Positions 54,961-64,000 of a stretch of 64,000 bases of DNA are shown one piece after another (position 1 is the stretch's first letter; each line of letters opens with the position of its first letter). Source of the DNA: Chitinophagales bacterium. Lineage in GTDB: Bacteria; Bacteroidota; Bacteroidia; Chitinophagales; JADJOU01. Position numbers and translations under genes: made by a program. The stretch is taken from contig JAEUUY010000010.1 in NCBI GenBank assembly GCA_016787225.1, positions 27,837-91,836 of the forward strand, written 5' to 3'. The notes under the pieces were generated by a model. That model did not search any database and was not told the DNA's origin. It saw nothing but the letters and a program-made list of their open reading frames with translations.

Positions 54961-54991
54961 AAAAACGAGGTTAATAGCAAAATTAACCTCG
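54961..54991 (-). terminator. Terminator after the giant repeat gene
   Basis: CGAGGTTAA and TTAACCTCG pair perfectly (nine pairs, positions 54966-54974 and 54983-54991), loop of eight, followed on the minus strand by TTTTT. It lies 30 bases after the giant gene's stop. Confidence 0.7.
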
Positions 54992-55020
54992 CTTTTAATA
55001 ATTCTGATAAAATCTAAATA

Positions 55021-58000
55021 CTACTTTTCAATAGTAAATCGACCTATCGCAGATTCTTCATCATTGGAAAGTATCAATTGATAATTGCCATTGGCTAATT
55101 GGCTAAAATCAAAGGCATGTGTACTCTCTAAACTAGTATGCTTCTCTAGGATTACTGCTACTACTCTCCCTGTCATATCTGTCACGGTAAAGGTAATAGG
55201 CTTTAAATTATTGCTGCTCACTTCTACAGTAACCTTGCCATCAGTCGTAGGTACCGGAAAGAGATTAAATCCGAATCCGTTTTTAGTTGTTTGACTAATA
55301 CTTGAGCCAGATTTAAGAATATAATCCACATAAGCTGTACCTCCCAGATTAGAGCTTGAAAGCTGTTTTAGGATAACATAGTTTACTCCATTCTCTTTAC
55401 CTGTATCGATATTTCTGCTAATTATAGAATGTGACATTGTTAATGGGATACTTAGATTTGACCATAATGAACTTGTAAATGGCTGACCAGTAGTTAATAA
55501 GACGGCGAAACTTACTTTGTCTGTTACAATTCTCGGATTAGCTAATCCAATGGCAGTTAATCTCGCTAAAACAGCATCCGTTTCAGCTACATCGTAATAT
55601 ACTTTGACATCATAAGGATTCAATACACTGCCATCAATATCGAGGTTAAATAATCTGCGACCGAGAATAGCTCCTTTATTTTCACTATTCGTTGGAGAAA
55701 TTTCCCGAATACCATTCATCAATTCGATATCAGGTCGTGCTATAAAATTGCTGCCATTTTTCTTAATAGCGATTAAGAGTTTTTCTGTTTGCAAACTATT
55801 GGAGTAATAAGTCCAATCATTCTCATCTGTACAACGCTCTAAAAGATCGAATTCAGAGTTATTAGCCAAGAAGATATTCGTACTTGGCTTTAATGACTTG
55901 ATGGTTACACCACTAGATGCTAAACCAGGGCAAACATTGTTTTTAACCTCCACATAGTATGTATCTCCACTATTGTTTATACTATTTACTAAGAATGTAT
56001 CTTTATCTCCATTGGTAGCAATAGCTGCTCCATTTCTATACCACTGGTAGGTTTCCACGTTGCTAGCATTCACTCTAAGCGTATGGGTTGTCACCTCACA
56101 TAATTTAGGACCTTGCGGTTGAGTAACAATAAGTGGCTTCTCTTTTATCGTCACGACTACGTTACTAGTAAATACATTTGAACAAGACGCAGCATTCTGA
56201 GCAAACAACATACACTTATAAACACCAGTATTATTTATACTTGTATTTGATATAGAAAGTATTGCATTCGTTTCTCCTGTCAAAGCTACATTGTTTTTAT
56301 ACCACTGATATGCTATGGTGCCAGAAGCCGTAGCATTTATATTCAATGCACTGCCTGCGCATAGATCCAATACAGCAGGCAGGGTATTTACTGTTTTAGG
56401 GCATTTTATAGTCGAAACTCTAACAATATTAGAAAATACCACATTATTGCATGGAGCGGGTGCTGTTATTCTCACTTGATAACTACCCGAGTCAATAGCC
56501 TCCACATAATTCGCTATGGTATATGTCGAAGCATTTGCTAGAGGCACTATGACTCCATTTCTAAACCACTGATAAGCAAATGGCCCAATTCCAGAAGGTT
56601 TTACAGATAAAGTATGACTTCCTGGCGGTGTTTCTAATAATTGAGCTCCTACTGGCTGAGTATCTATAACCATAGAATTCGTCATAGTTACATTAAACAA
56701 ATTCGAACTCACATCTGTACAAGCAGGTTGTGCTTTTGCTATGATAAAATAATTCCCAGCACTCGCTGATGTAGATCCAGTAGAAACATAATTATTACCT
56801 GTCTGATTTAAAAAGCCTTGACCTTGTTTATGCCATTCGATTAGGGTTTGATTTGCTGCTGTAGCAGATAATATAATATTTGAGCCTATACAAAATGGTG
56901 CATTTCCACTCGGTTGGGTCACTATAACAGGAGCTTTATTGACATCTAAATCTATCGTATCAAAAATAGCAGGGCATACTCCTCCTCCAAGTATTTGTAC
57001 GATATACCTAGCAGAATCAGAGGTTAAGACTCCATTTTTAGCATAGTTGGCATTGTTAGTGCCCACCGAGGTGCCATTCCTTCTCCAGCTATAAGTAAAT
57101 GGACCAACACCAGAAGCGCCAACTGTATAACTAATGTTTTGACCTTCACATTTCACATCCGAATTGGCTAACGGAAGTGAGATGGCAAGCTGTCTTTCTA
57201 TACTTAAGTCGATAGTATCTCTTACACTAGGACAAGCTATATCACCTTGAATTTGTACAATATATCTACCAGAATCTGCTAAAGAAGCTCCATTTTTGGT
57301 ATAAGTAGCATTATTAGTTCCAATATTAGTACCATTAAATGTCCAAGTATAGTTATATGGACCAGAACCTGCTACACCTATTGTGTAAATAATATTCTGA
57401 CCAATACATTTTACATCAGAATTAGCTAGCGGTGTAGTAATAGAAAGCGGTCTTCTAACCTTGACGATAGCTAAGGCGGATGTATCGTTGATACACCCAT
57501 TAAATGCAATGGCTATGACACTATAGGTTGCTGAATCAGAATAGCCCACAGAAGAAATTTTAAACTTATTACTTGTAGTAGGGCTGCCAATATTCACTCC
57601 ATTCTTTCTCCACTGATAGAATTGAGTCCTAATAGATGTAACTGACAATTCAAGACTATCTCCAAGACATAGATTTTTACCAGCAGGTTCCAACGTGATA
57701 AGTGCTGGCATTGTTCCAGTAACTTTTGCGTTGGCACTTGTCAGACTTGGACATGGAGTATTACCTGATATCACTACAGTATAAGTTCCTGTATCTGCTA
57801 TAGCGAATGGAATTCTAGACATAGTCGCTGTTGTTTGACCGATAGGGTTGCCATTGAGTCTCCATGAATATCCACTAACATTTTGAGCAAATACAGACAT
57901 ATTAAAATTCAAACCTACGCATGCTAAAGAATTTGCTGGTGGTTGAGTCGTTATTACAACTTTTCGAATGACATTACCCAAAACTGCTGCTGAGGTGTCC

Positions 58001-61000
58001 GCTTTACAAGCAGTAGCACCTGCCATACCTGAAAGAGCGACTAGGCGATACATGCCACTATCAGACATAGCTGCTACATTTCCACCTTTGGTATATGTTT
58101 GGACATTTCCATTAGGCGCGGCTATAGGAGATCCATTAAATAACCACTGATAACTCGGAGCATTCGAAGCACTACCTGTTATACTTATCGACTGATCTTC
58201 ACATACCAGGAAGCCGACAGGAGGAGTAGTTATAGTTGCCAATGGCGTTACTTGTAAGGTGTCATTAGCTGAAGTCACACTAGGACATGGTCCAATTCCA
58301 GTCATAAACACGGTATAAATACCATCCTGACTCGGTTGTGCAGAAGATATGCTATAATTCGCTGTATTACCGCCTGTTCCAAAACCTGCAGGAGTACCAT
58401 TACGTCTCCATTGATAACTAGTTACATTTTGTGCTATAACAGATGCATTAAATGGTGTATTTTGACATAGACGTGTCAAAGGTGCCGGTTGAGTTGTAAT
58501 TTGAATCTTTCTTCTCACTGAACCTAATACTGGAGCAGAAGTATCTGCTTTACAAACAGTAGCTCCGGCATTGGCAGATAAAGCCACCAATCTATAGATA
58601 CCACTATCAGACATAGTAGCTAGTGCTCCACCTTTGGTATAATTTTGAGCCGTTCCATTCGGAGCACTAATTGGGTTGCCATTAAACAACCACTGATAGC
58701 CCGCTGCATTAGCAGCAGATCCCGTAATGGAAATAGGCTGGTCTTCACAAACTGTAAATGCAGCTGGTGGCACTATAAAAGCTACTAGTGCAGTTACTTG
58801 TAAAGTGTCATTGGTACTCGTTACATTTGGACAAGGCGCATTACCAGTCATGAGCACAGTATAAATTCCAGCATCACTAGGCTGTGCGCTACTTATACTA
58901 TAATTCGCTGAATTGCCTCCACTTCCTATGGAAACATTGGCACTATTTTTTCTCCATTGATAGGAAGTGACATTATTCGCAACTATGGATGCATTAAAAG
59001 AAGAATTCTGACAAACACGCGTCATAGCCAGCGGTTGTGTTGTAATCTGTATCTTTCTTACTACGGCTCCTAGCACAGCTACAGAGGTATCCGCTTTACA
59101 AACTGTAGCTCCCGCATTGGCAGATAAAGCTACCAATCTATACATTCCACTATCAGACATAGTAGCTAGTGCACCACCTTTGGTATAATTTTGAGCCGTT
59201 CCATTCGGAGCACTAATTGGGTTGCCATTAAACAACCACTGATAGCCCGCTGCATTAGCAGCAGATGCAGTAATACTGATTGACTGATCCTCACATATCT
59301 GGAAGGCACTCGCAGCTGTGGTTATAACAGCTAAAGTGGTGACTGTTAAGGTATCATTTGTAGAGAATACATCAGGACAGCTGGTCAGACCCTTTACTAA
59401 AACTCTAAATACACCTGTATCTGATGCTTGTATATTCGCTAGACTATAACTAGCTGTAGTTCCACCAGTGCCTGAAGAAACATCAACCCCATTTTTTTGC
59501 CACTGATAGCCAGATGTATTATTAGCTGTGACATTAGCATTGAAGGTTGAGTTTTGGCATACTGGCGTTTTAGATAATGGTTGAGTTGTAATTGTAACTT
59601 GTGGATTCACTATAACCGTAGAGGTATTACTTGTAAGACTTCCACATGATGAGCTTACAATACAATAATAATATAAAGTTCCAGCAGTGCTTGTCGACGG
59701 TGTATAGTTAGGATTGGTTGCTAAGTTAATTAATGTTCCACCGGTATTGCTATTGGTCGTATTACTATACCACTGATAGTTAACAGTTCCCGTTCCAGCT
59801 GCTACTATCGATAAATTCGTTGGTGTAAAATTTTGACAAACTGTTTGAGTCACTATTGGTTGTGTGCTTATAGATGTGGCGGGGGTAATAGTAACCTCGC
59901 TTGGACTGCTAGTTACACTTGGCCCACAATTTCCCCCTACGATACAGTAATAATAAATCGTACTAGTATTCGCAGTCTGAGGGGTGTAAATTGAGGCGTT
60001 GGCTGATCCGATTAAAGTTCCTCCAGTATTGGCATTGATCGCATTGCTATACCACTGATATGTCAGAGTACCTGTTCCATTGGCGACCACGGAAATATTC
60101 GTAGGAGCTGTATTTTGACAAACTGTTTGAGCCATAGCTGGCTGCGTAGTAATGGCTGTAACAGGTGTTACTATTACAGCTGATGTGTTACTTGTTACAG
60201 AAGCACCACAAGTGCCGCTTACTACACAATAATAATATCGAGTATTGGCAGTTGAAGTAGGTGGTGCAAAGGCAGCAGATGTAGCTGATGCCACAATAGT
60301 TCCTCCAGAGTTACTATTCGTCGTATTGCTAAACCACTGATAGGTAAATGGACTGGTACCTCCAGCCGTAACAGTAATATTAGTAGGACCTGAATTCTGA
60401 CAGACAGTTTGTGATACAGCTGGTTGAGCAGTAATAGAAGTAGCCGGAGTCACCGTAATTGTACCCGTAGCATTGACCGTACCACAACCACCTGTCAATG
60501 GAATACTATAAGAGAACGTACCACTGGCTGAAGGCGTGCCGCTAATCGTGATTGTATTGCTAGCAAAGGAGGCACTGACACCTGCTGGTAAACCTGTAGC
60601 CGTGCCAATACCTGTAGCTCCTGTCGTAGTGTGTGTAATAGGAGTTAAAGCGGTATTGATACATAGAGTGGGTGAAGAAGAAGCCGTGCCTGCGGTGTTA
60701 TTCGGAGTCACCGTAATCGTACCCGTAGCATTCACCGTACCACAACCACCTGTCAATGGAATACTATATGCAAATGTTCCACTGGCTGAAGGCGTACCAC
60801 TAATCGTGATTGTATTGCTAGCAAAGGAAGCACTGACACCTGTTGGTAAACCTGTAGCCGTGCCAATACCTGTAGCTCCTGTCGTAGTATGTGTGATAGG
60901 AGTTAAAGCAGTATTGATACAAAGACTAGGTGTAGAAGAAGCCGTGCCAGCGGTGTTATTCGGATTCACAGTAATCGTACCCGTGGCATTCACTGTACCA

Positions 61001-64000
61001 CAACCACCTGACAATGGAATACTATATGAAAATGTTCCACTTGATGTAGGTGTACCACTAATCGTAATCGTATTACTAGTAAAGGAAGCACTGACGCCTG
61101 CTGGTAAACCTGTAGCCGTGCCAATACCTGTAGCTCCTGTCGTAGTATGTGTTATAGGAGTTAAAGCAGTATTGATACATAGAGTAGGCGCAGAAGAAGC
61201 CGTGCCTGCGGTGTTATTCGGAGTCACTGTAATCGTACCCGTGGCATTGACTGTACCACAACCGCCTGTCAATGGAATACTATATGCAAATGTTCCACTT
61301 GATGTAGGCGTACCACTAATCGTGATTGTATTGCTAGCAAAGGAAGCACTGACACCAGCTGGTAAACCTGTAGCCGTGCCTATACCTGTAGCTCCTGTAG
61401 TAGTATGTGTGATAGGAGTTAAAGCAGTATTGATACATAGAGTAGGTGTAGAAGAAGCCGCGCCTGCGGTGTTATTCGGATTCACTGTAATCGTACCCGT
61501 AGCATTGACTGTACCACAACCGCCTGTCAATGGAATACTATATGCAAATGTTCCACTGGCTGAAGGCGTACCACTAATCGTGATTGTATTGCTAGCAAAG
61601 GAAGCACTGACACCTGCTGGTAAACCTGTAGCCGTGCCAATACCTGTAGCAAGCGTGGTAGTATGTGTGATTGCAGTCAAAGCAGTATTAATACAAAGAC
61701 TAGGTGAAGAAGAGGCAACACTTGCAGTCATGCTTGGAGTCACCGTAATCGTACCTGTGGCATTCACTGTACCACAACCGCCAGTCAATGGGATACTATA
61801 AGAGAATGTACCACTTGCCGTAGGAATACCGCTAATGATTATCAAATTTGTTGCATATGCAACACTGACGCCTGCTGGTAAACCTGTAGCAGTGCCTATA
61901 CCTGTAGCTCCTGTCGTAGTGTGTGTAATAGTAGTTAAGGCAGTATTGATACAAAGAGTAGGTGTAGAAGAAGCTGTGCCTGCGGTGTTATTCGGAGTCA
62001 CTGTAATTGTACCCGTGGCATTCACTGTACCACAACCACCTGACAATGGAATACTATATGAAAATGTTCCACTTGATGTAGGCGTACCACTAATCGTGAT
62101 CGTATTGCTAGCAAAGGAAGCACTGACACCTGCCGGTAAACCTGTAGCTGAGCCAATACCTGTAGCTCCTGTCGTAGTATGCGTGATAGGAGTTAAAGCA
62201 GTATTGATACATAGAATAGGTGTAGAAGAAGCCGTGCCAGCGGTGTTATTCGGAGTCACTGTAATCGTACCCGTGGCATTGACCGTACCACAACCGCCTG
62301 TCAATGGAATACTATATGCAAATGTTCCACTGGCTGAAGGCGTACCACTAATCGTGATTGTATTGCTAGCAAAGAAAGCACTGACACCTGCTGGTAAACC
62401 TGTAGCCGTGCCAATACCTGTAGCTCCTGTCGTAGTATGTGTGATAGGAGTTAAAGCGGTATTGATACATAGAGTAGGTGTAGAAGAAGCCGCGCCAGCG
62501 GTGTTATTCGGAGTCACCGTTACTATTGAAGTATTACTATTGACTGCAGAGCCGCATGAACTGCTTACTACACAGAAGTAGTATGTTGTTCCTGCAGAAG
62601 AGGTCGATGGCGTATAACTTGCAGAAGTAGCAGATGCCCCTAAAGAAGTACCTCCAGAATTACTATTAGTCGTATTGCTAAACCACTGATAGGAAATTGT
62701 TCCAGTACCAGCTGCTACTACAGAGATACTTGTAGGGGTTGTATTTTGACAAACTGTTTGTGTGGTTGCTGGTTGAGTTGTTATAGAAGTAATAGGTGTC
62801 ACAATAACAGCAGAAGTATTGGTAGCTGCAGCACCACAAGAGCCTGTAGCTAAACAATAATAATACATAGTCCCAGTGGTATTCGTAGGAGGGGTGAATG
62901 AATCTTGGGTAGCGCCAGAAAGCAAAGTTCCCGTTGTGTTATTATTAACTGTATTACTATACCATTGGTAGGACATAGAGGTACCGCCAGTAGCTGCTGC
63001 TCCGATTTTAGTTGGGGTAGCATTTTGACAAACTGTTTGCGTAGATAACGGCTGAACTGTAATAGTAGTTGTCGTAGGATTTAAGGTAACAGTAAACGAG
63101 GTAGATGAGCTCACACAGCCAGTAGTGGTATTTCTTACGATAATAGTAGCATTATATGTAGAAGCTGCAGCACCCGTTGGTAGGGTCAAGACTATTGGAG
63201 TCGCTGGTAAGCTAGCATTTGTTACATCCACAAAGCCTGCCGTATTAGCTGCGGCAACATAATCAATGCTATACTGATTAGGTGAATTTGATGTGGCTGT
63301 ATAAGGCAGATTAGCCGAACTTACACCTTGACATACCGCAGGGCTAGTCCCTAATGTGATACTAGGCAGTGGATTCACAGTGACCGCGGAGGCAATACTA
63401 GTGTCAAGTCCACAACTACCAGTGACTACACAATAATAATAGATAGTTCCAGCAGAGGAAGTAGGCGGTGCGAAGGAGGCAGATGTCGCCGAAGCACCTA
63501 ATGAAGTTCCACCAGAGTTACTATTAGTCGTATTGCTATACCATTGATAAGTAAGAGAACCTGTACCCGAAGCTACCAAGGTCAGATTTGTTGAAGCTAG
63601 ATTGATACATTCATTCTGTGAGGATGCAGGTTCAGTTCCAATAACAGTAGAAGGATTTACGATAACCGCTGAGGTCGTCGTCGTATCTAAACCACAAGTG
63701 CCTGTCACAACACAGTAGTAATAAGTAGTAACTGCAGTCGATGTCGGTGGAGTATAGCTCGCTGAGGTAGCAGAACCTATAGAGGTTCCGCCTGAGTTGC
63801 TATTAGAAGCATTACTATACCACTGATAAGTCAATGAAGCTCCTCCTGAAATTAAGGATATATTCGTAGGTGTCGCATTCTGACAAACCGTCTGCGTAGC
63901 AGCAGGCTCTGTCGTGATGATCGTCGTAGGATTGACGATAACTGCGGAGGTCGTCGTCGTATCTAAACCACAAGTTCCTGTCACAACACAGTAGTAATAA
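55021..64000 (-). CDS. Giant secreted Ig-like repeat protein, 5' part missing
   Basis: The minus strand is open from 64000 to the TAA at 55021 (about 2990 codons), so the N-terminus with its expected signal peptide lies beyond the window. At least three domain types occur. First are Ig-like domains of about 95 residues with TVCQN, YQWYSN and YYYCVV motifs. Second come eight near-identical 86-residue domains (60445-62508). Third are alternating Ig-like pairs with ITTQP, VCQN, YQWxxNG and CEDQ motifs (about 56.1-59.6 kb). The last 90 residues ([17 protein letters not shown] to GRFTIEK) form a type A sorting domain. It is a surface adhesin-like T9SS cargo; its partner is unknown. Confidence 0.88.
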   Translation of the reverse strand, partial: YYYCVVTGTCGLDTTTTSAVIVNPTTIITTEPAATQTVCQNATPTNISLISGGASLTYQWYSNASNSNSGGTSIGSATSASYTPPTSTAVTTYYYCVVTGTCGLDTTTTSAVIVNPSTVIGTEPASSQNECINLASTNLTLVASGTGSLTYQWYSNTTNSNSGGTSLGASATSASFAPPTSSAGTIYYYCVVTGSCGLDTSIASAVTVNPLPSITLGTSPAVCQGVSSANLPYTATSNSPNQYSIDYVAAANTAGFVDVTNASLPATPIVLTLPTGAAASTYNATIIVRNTTTGCVSSSTSFTVTLNPTTTTITVQPLSTQTVCQNATPTKIGAAATGGTSMSYQWYSNTVNNNTTGTLLSGATQDSFTPPTNTTGTMYYYCLATGSCGAAATNTSAVIVTPITSITTQPATTQTVCQNTTPTSISVVAAGTGTISYQWFSNTTNSNSGGTSLGASATSASYTPSTSSAGTTYYFCVVSSSCGSAVNSNTSIVTVTPNNTAGAASSTPTLCINTALTPITHTTTGATGIGTATGLPAGVSAFFASNTITISGTPSASGTFAYSIPLTGGCGTVNATGTITVTPNNTAGTASSTPILCINTALTPITHTTTGATGIGSATGLPAGVSASFASNTITISGTPTSSGTFSYSIPLSGGCGTVNATGTITVTPNNTAGTASSTPTLCINTALTTITHTTTGATGIGTATGLPAGVSVAYATNLIIISGIPTASGTFSYSIPLTGGCGTVNATGTITVTPSMTASVASSSPSLCINTALTAITHTTTLATGIGTATGLPAGVSASFASNTITISGTPSASGTFAYSIPLTGGCGTVNATGTITVNPNNTAGAASSTPTLCINTALTPITHTTTGATGIGTATGLPAGVSASFASNTITISGTPTSSGTFAYSIPLTGGCGTVNATGTITVTPNNTAGTASSAPTLCINTALTPITHTTTGATGIGTATGLPAGVSASFTSNTITISGTPTSSGTFSYSIPLSGGCGTVNATGTITVNPNNTAGTASSTPSLCINTALTPITHTTTGATGIGTATGLPTGVSASFASNTITISGTPSASGTFAYSIPLTGGCGTVNATGTITVTPNNTAGTASSSPTLCINTALTPITHTTTGATGIGTATGLPAGVSASFASNTITISGTPSASGTFSYSIPLTGGCGTVNATGTITVTPATSITAQPAVSQTVCQNSGPTNITVTAGGTSPFTYQWFSNTTNSNSGGTIVASATSAAFAPPTSTANTRYYYCVVSGTCGASVTSNTSAVIVTPVTAITTQPAMAQTVCQNTAPTNISVVANGTGTLTYQWYSNAINANTGGTLIGSANASIYTPQTANTSTIYYYCIVGGNCGPSVTSSPSEVTITPATSISTQPIVTQTVCQNFTPTNLSIVAAGTGTVNYQWYSNTTNSNTGGTLINLATNPNYTPSTSTAGTLYYYCIVSSSCGSLTSNTSTVIVNPQVTITTQPLSKTPVCQNSTFNANVTANNTSGYQWQKNGVDVSSGTGGTTASYSLANIQASDTGVFRVLVKGLTSCPDVFSTNDTLTVTTLAVITTAASAFQICEDQSISITASAANAAGYQWLFNGNPISAPNGTAQNYTKGGALATMSDSGMYRLVALSANAGATVCKADTSVAVLGAVVRKIQITTQPLAMTRVCQNSSFNASIVANNVTSYQWRKNSANVSIGSGGNSANYSISSAQPSDAGIYTVLMTGNAPCPNVTSTNDTLQVTALVAFIVPPAAFTVCEDQPISITGSAANAAGYQWLFNGNPISAPNGTAQNYTKGGALATMSDSGIYRLVALSANAGATVCKADTSAPVLGSVRRKIQITTQPAPLTRLCQNTPFNASVIAQNVTSYQWRRNGTPAGFGTGGNTANYSISSAQPSQDGIYTVFMTGIGPCPSVTSANDTLQVTPLATITTPPVGFLVCEDQSISITGSASNAPSYQWLFNGSPIAAPNGNVQTYTKGGNVAAMSDSGMYRLVALSGMAGATACKADTSAAVLGNVIRKVVITTQPPANSLACVGLNFNMSVFAQNVSGYSWRLNGNPIGQTTATMSRIPFAIADTGTYTVVISGNTPCPSLTSANAKVTGTMPALITLEPAGKNLCLGDSLELSVTSIRTQFYQWRKNGVNIGSPTTSNKFKISSVGYSDSATYSVIAIAFNGCINDTSALAIVKVRRPLSITTPLANSDVKCIGQNIIYTIGVAGSGPYNYTWTFNGTNIGTNNATYTKNGASLADSGRYIVQIQGDIACPSVRDTIDLSIERQLAISLPLANSDVKCEGQNISYTVGASGVGPFTYSWRRNGTSVGTNNANYAKNGVLTSDSARYIVQILGGGVCPAIFDTIDLDVNKAPVIVTQPSGNAPFCIGSNIILSATAANQTLIEWHKQGQGFLNQTGNNYVSTGSTSASAGNYFIIAKAQPACTDVSSNLFNVTMTNSMVIDTQPVGAQLLETPPGSHTLSVKPSGIGPFAYQWFRNGVIVPLANASTYTIANYVEAIDSGSYQVRITAPAPCNNVVFSNIVRVSTIKCPKTVNTLPAVLDLCAGSALNINATASGTIAYQWYKNNVALTGETNAILSISNTSINNTGVYKCMLFAQNAASCSNVFTSNVVVTIKEKPLIVTQPQGPKLCEVTTHTLRVNASNVETYQWYRNGAAIATNGDKDTFLVNSINNSGDTYYVEVKNNVCPGLASSGVTIKSLKPSTNIFLANNSEFDLLERCTDENDWTYYSNSLQTEKLLIAIKKNGSNFIARPDIELMNGIREISPTNSENKGAILGRRLFNLDIDGSVLNPYDVKVYYDVAETDAVLARLTAIGLANPRIVTDKVSFAVLLTTGQPFTSSLWSNLSIPLTMSHSIISRNIDTGKENGVNYVILKQLSSSNLGGTAYVDYILKSGSSISQTTKNGFGFNLFPVPTTDGKVTVEVSSNNLKPITFTVTDMTGRVVAVILEKHTSLESTHAFDFSQLANGNYQLILSNDEESAIGRFTIEK
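60445..62508 (-). repeat. Eight tandem 258-bp repeats inside the giant gene
   Basis: Units of 86 codons run from 62508 down to 60445, exactly eight times 258 bases. Each encodes a domain with [28 protein letters not shown] and [13 protein letters not shown]. The third and fourth units differ most (for instance SMTASVASS at the start of unit four). No unit has lost frame. Such identity favours recombination between units. Confidence 0.85.

Noticed and set aside
60445..62508. Regular repeats as a CRISPR array.
   Set aside because: Units of 258 bases are coding throughout, with no unique spacers.
60536..62581. Two long plus-strand frames (421 and 248 codons) with repeats of Pro/Val-rich peptides.
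   Set aside because: They lie opposite the eight 258-bp repeats. Because the unit length is a multiple of three, any frame open in one unit is open in all. The minus-strand frame continues on both sides and has domain and sorting motifs.

Overview
The window comes from an AT-rich Bacteroidota (Bacteroidetes) chromosome. The evidence is a set of type IX secretion (T9SS) and gliding genes (gldH, gldJ, porP/sprF, porU, porV), secreted proteins with T9SS C-terminal sorting domains, and promoter boxes of the phylum type (TAnnTTTG about 20-30 bases before many starts) with no clear Shine-Dalgarno sequences. Lipoprotein signals and GTG/TTG starts are frequent. I cannot name the genus. I see no tRNA, rRNA, CRISPR array, prophage or intact insertion sequence.

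Left part (1-29.9 kb) is mostly housekeeping. It opens with a cut-off membrane protein, then rsmG, acpP-fabF and pyrG, followed by ridA, holB, ricT and gldH. Directly after gldH come a small lipoprotein and an ECF sigma factor with a probable anti-sigma protein and a Spy/CpxP-like periplasmic protein. Three unrecognised proteins (11-13.6 kb) precede a metallophosphoesterase and an M1 peptidase. Next are accD, a thioredoxin-like protein and rlmN, then on the minus strand a secreted protein, a Fur-family regulator and an orphan. The minus-strand run accA-DUF6913-dapA follows, then an odd GldL/GldM-like protein, etfBA, yebC, two lipoproteins (one only 39 residues) and radA.

The middle (30.0-37.4 kb) is an accessory island with visible decay. 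It holds a GldM-like gene broken by a frameshift and an in-frame TAG, and an ATPase with a DUF4143/nuclease-like C-terminus. Before that ATPase lie about 2.5 copies of a 133-136 bp tandem repeat. A DUF885 peptidase and a Tat-exported glycosylasparaginase follow. A higBA toxin-antitoxin pair sits between two copies of the asparaginase 3' end, and a secreted protein gene is interrupted by another in-frame TAG.

The right part (37.4-64 kb) concerns the envelope and T9SS. It has a large outer-membrane protein, ccmC-ccmB, a possible anti-sigma protein fused to an outer-membrane barrel, its ECF sigma factor, murF, gldJ and porP on the minus strand. porU-porV diverge from porP on the plus strand. A secreted subtilisin-like protease and the C-terminal 2990 residues or so of a giant Ig-like repeat protein follow, both probable T9SS cargo; the giant gene runs off the window and contains eight near-identical 258-bp repeats.
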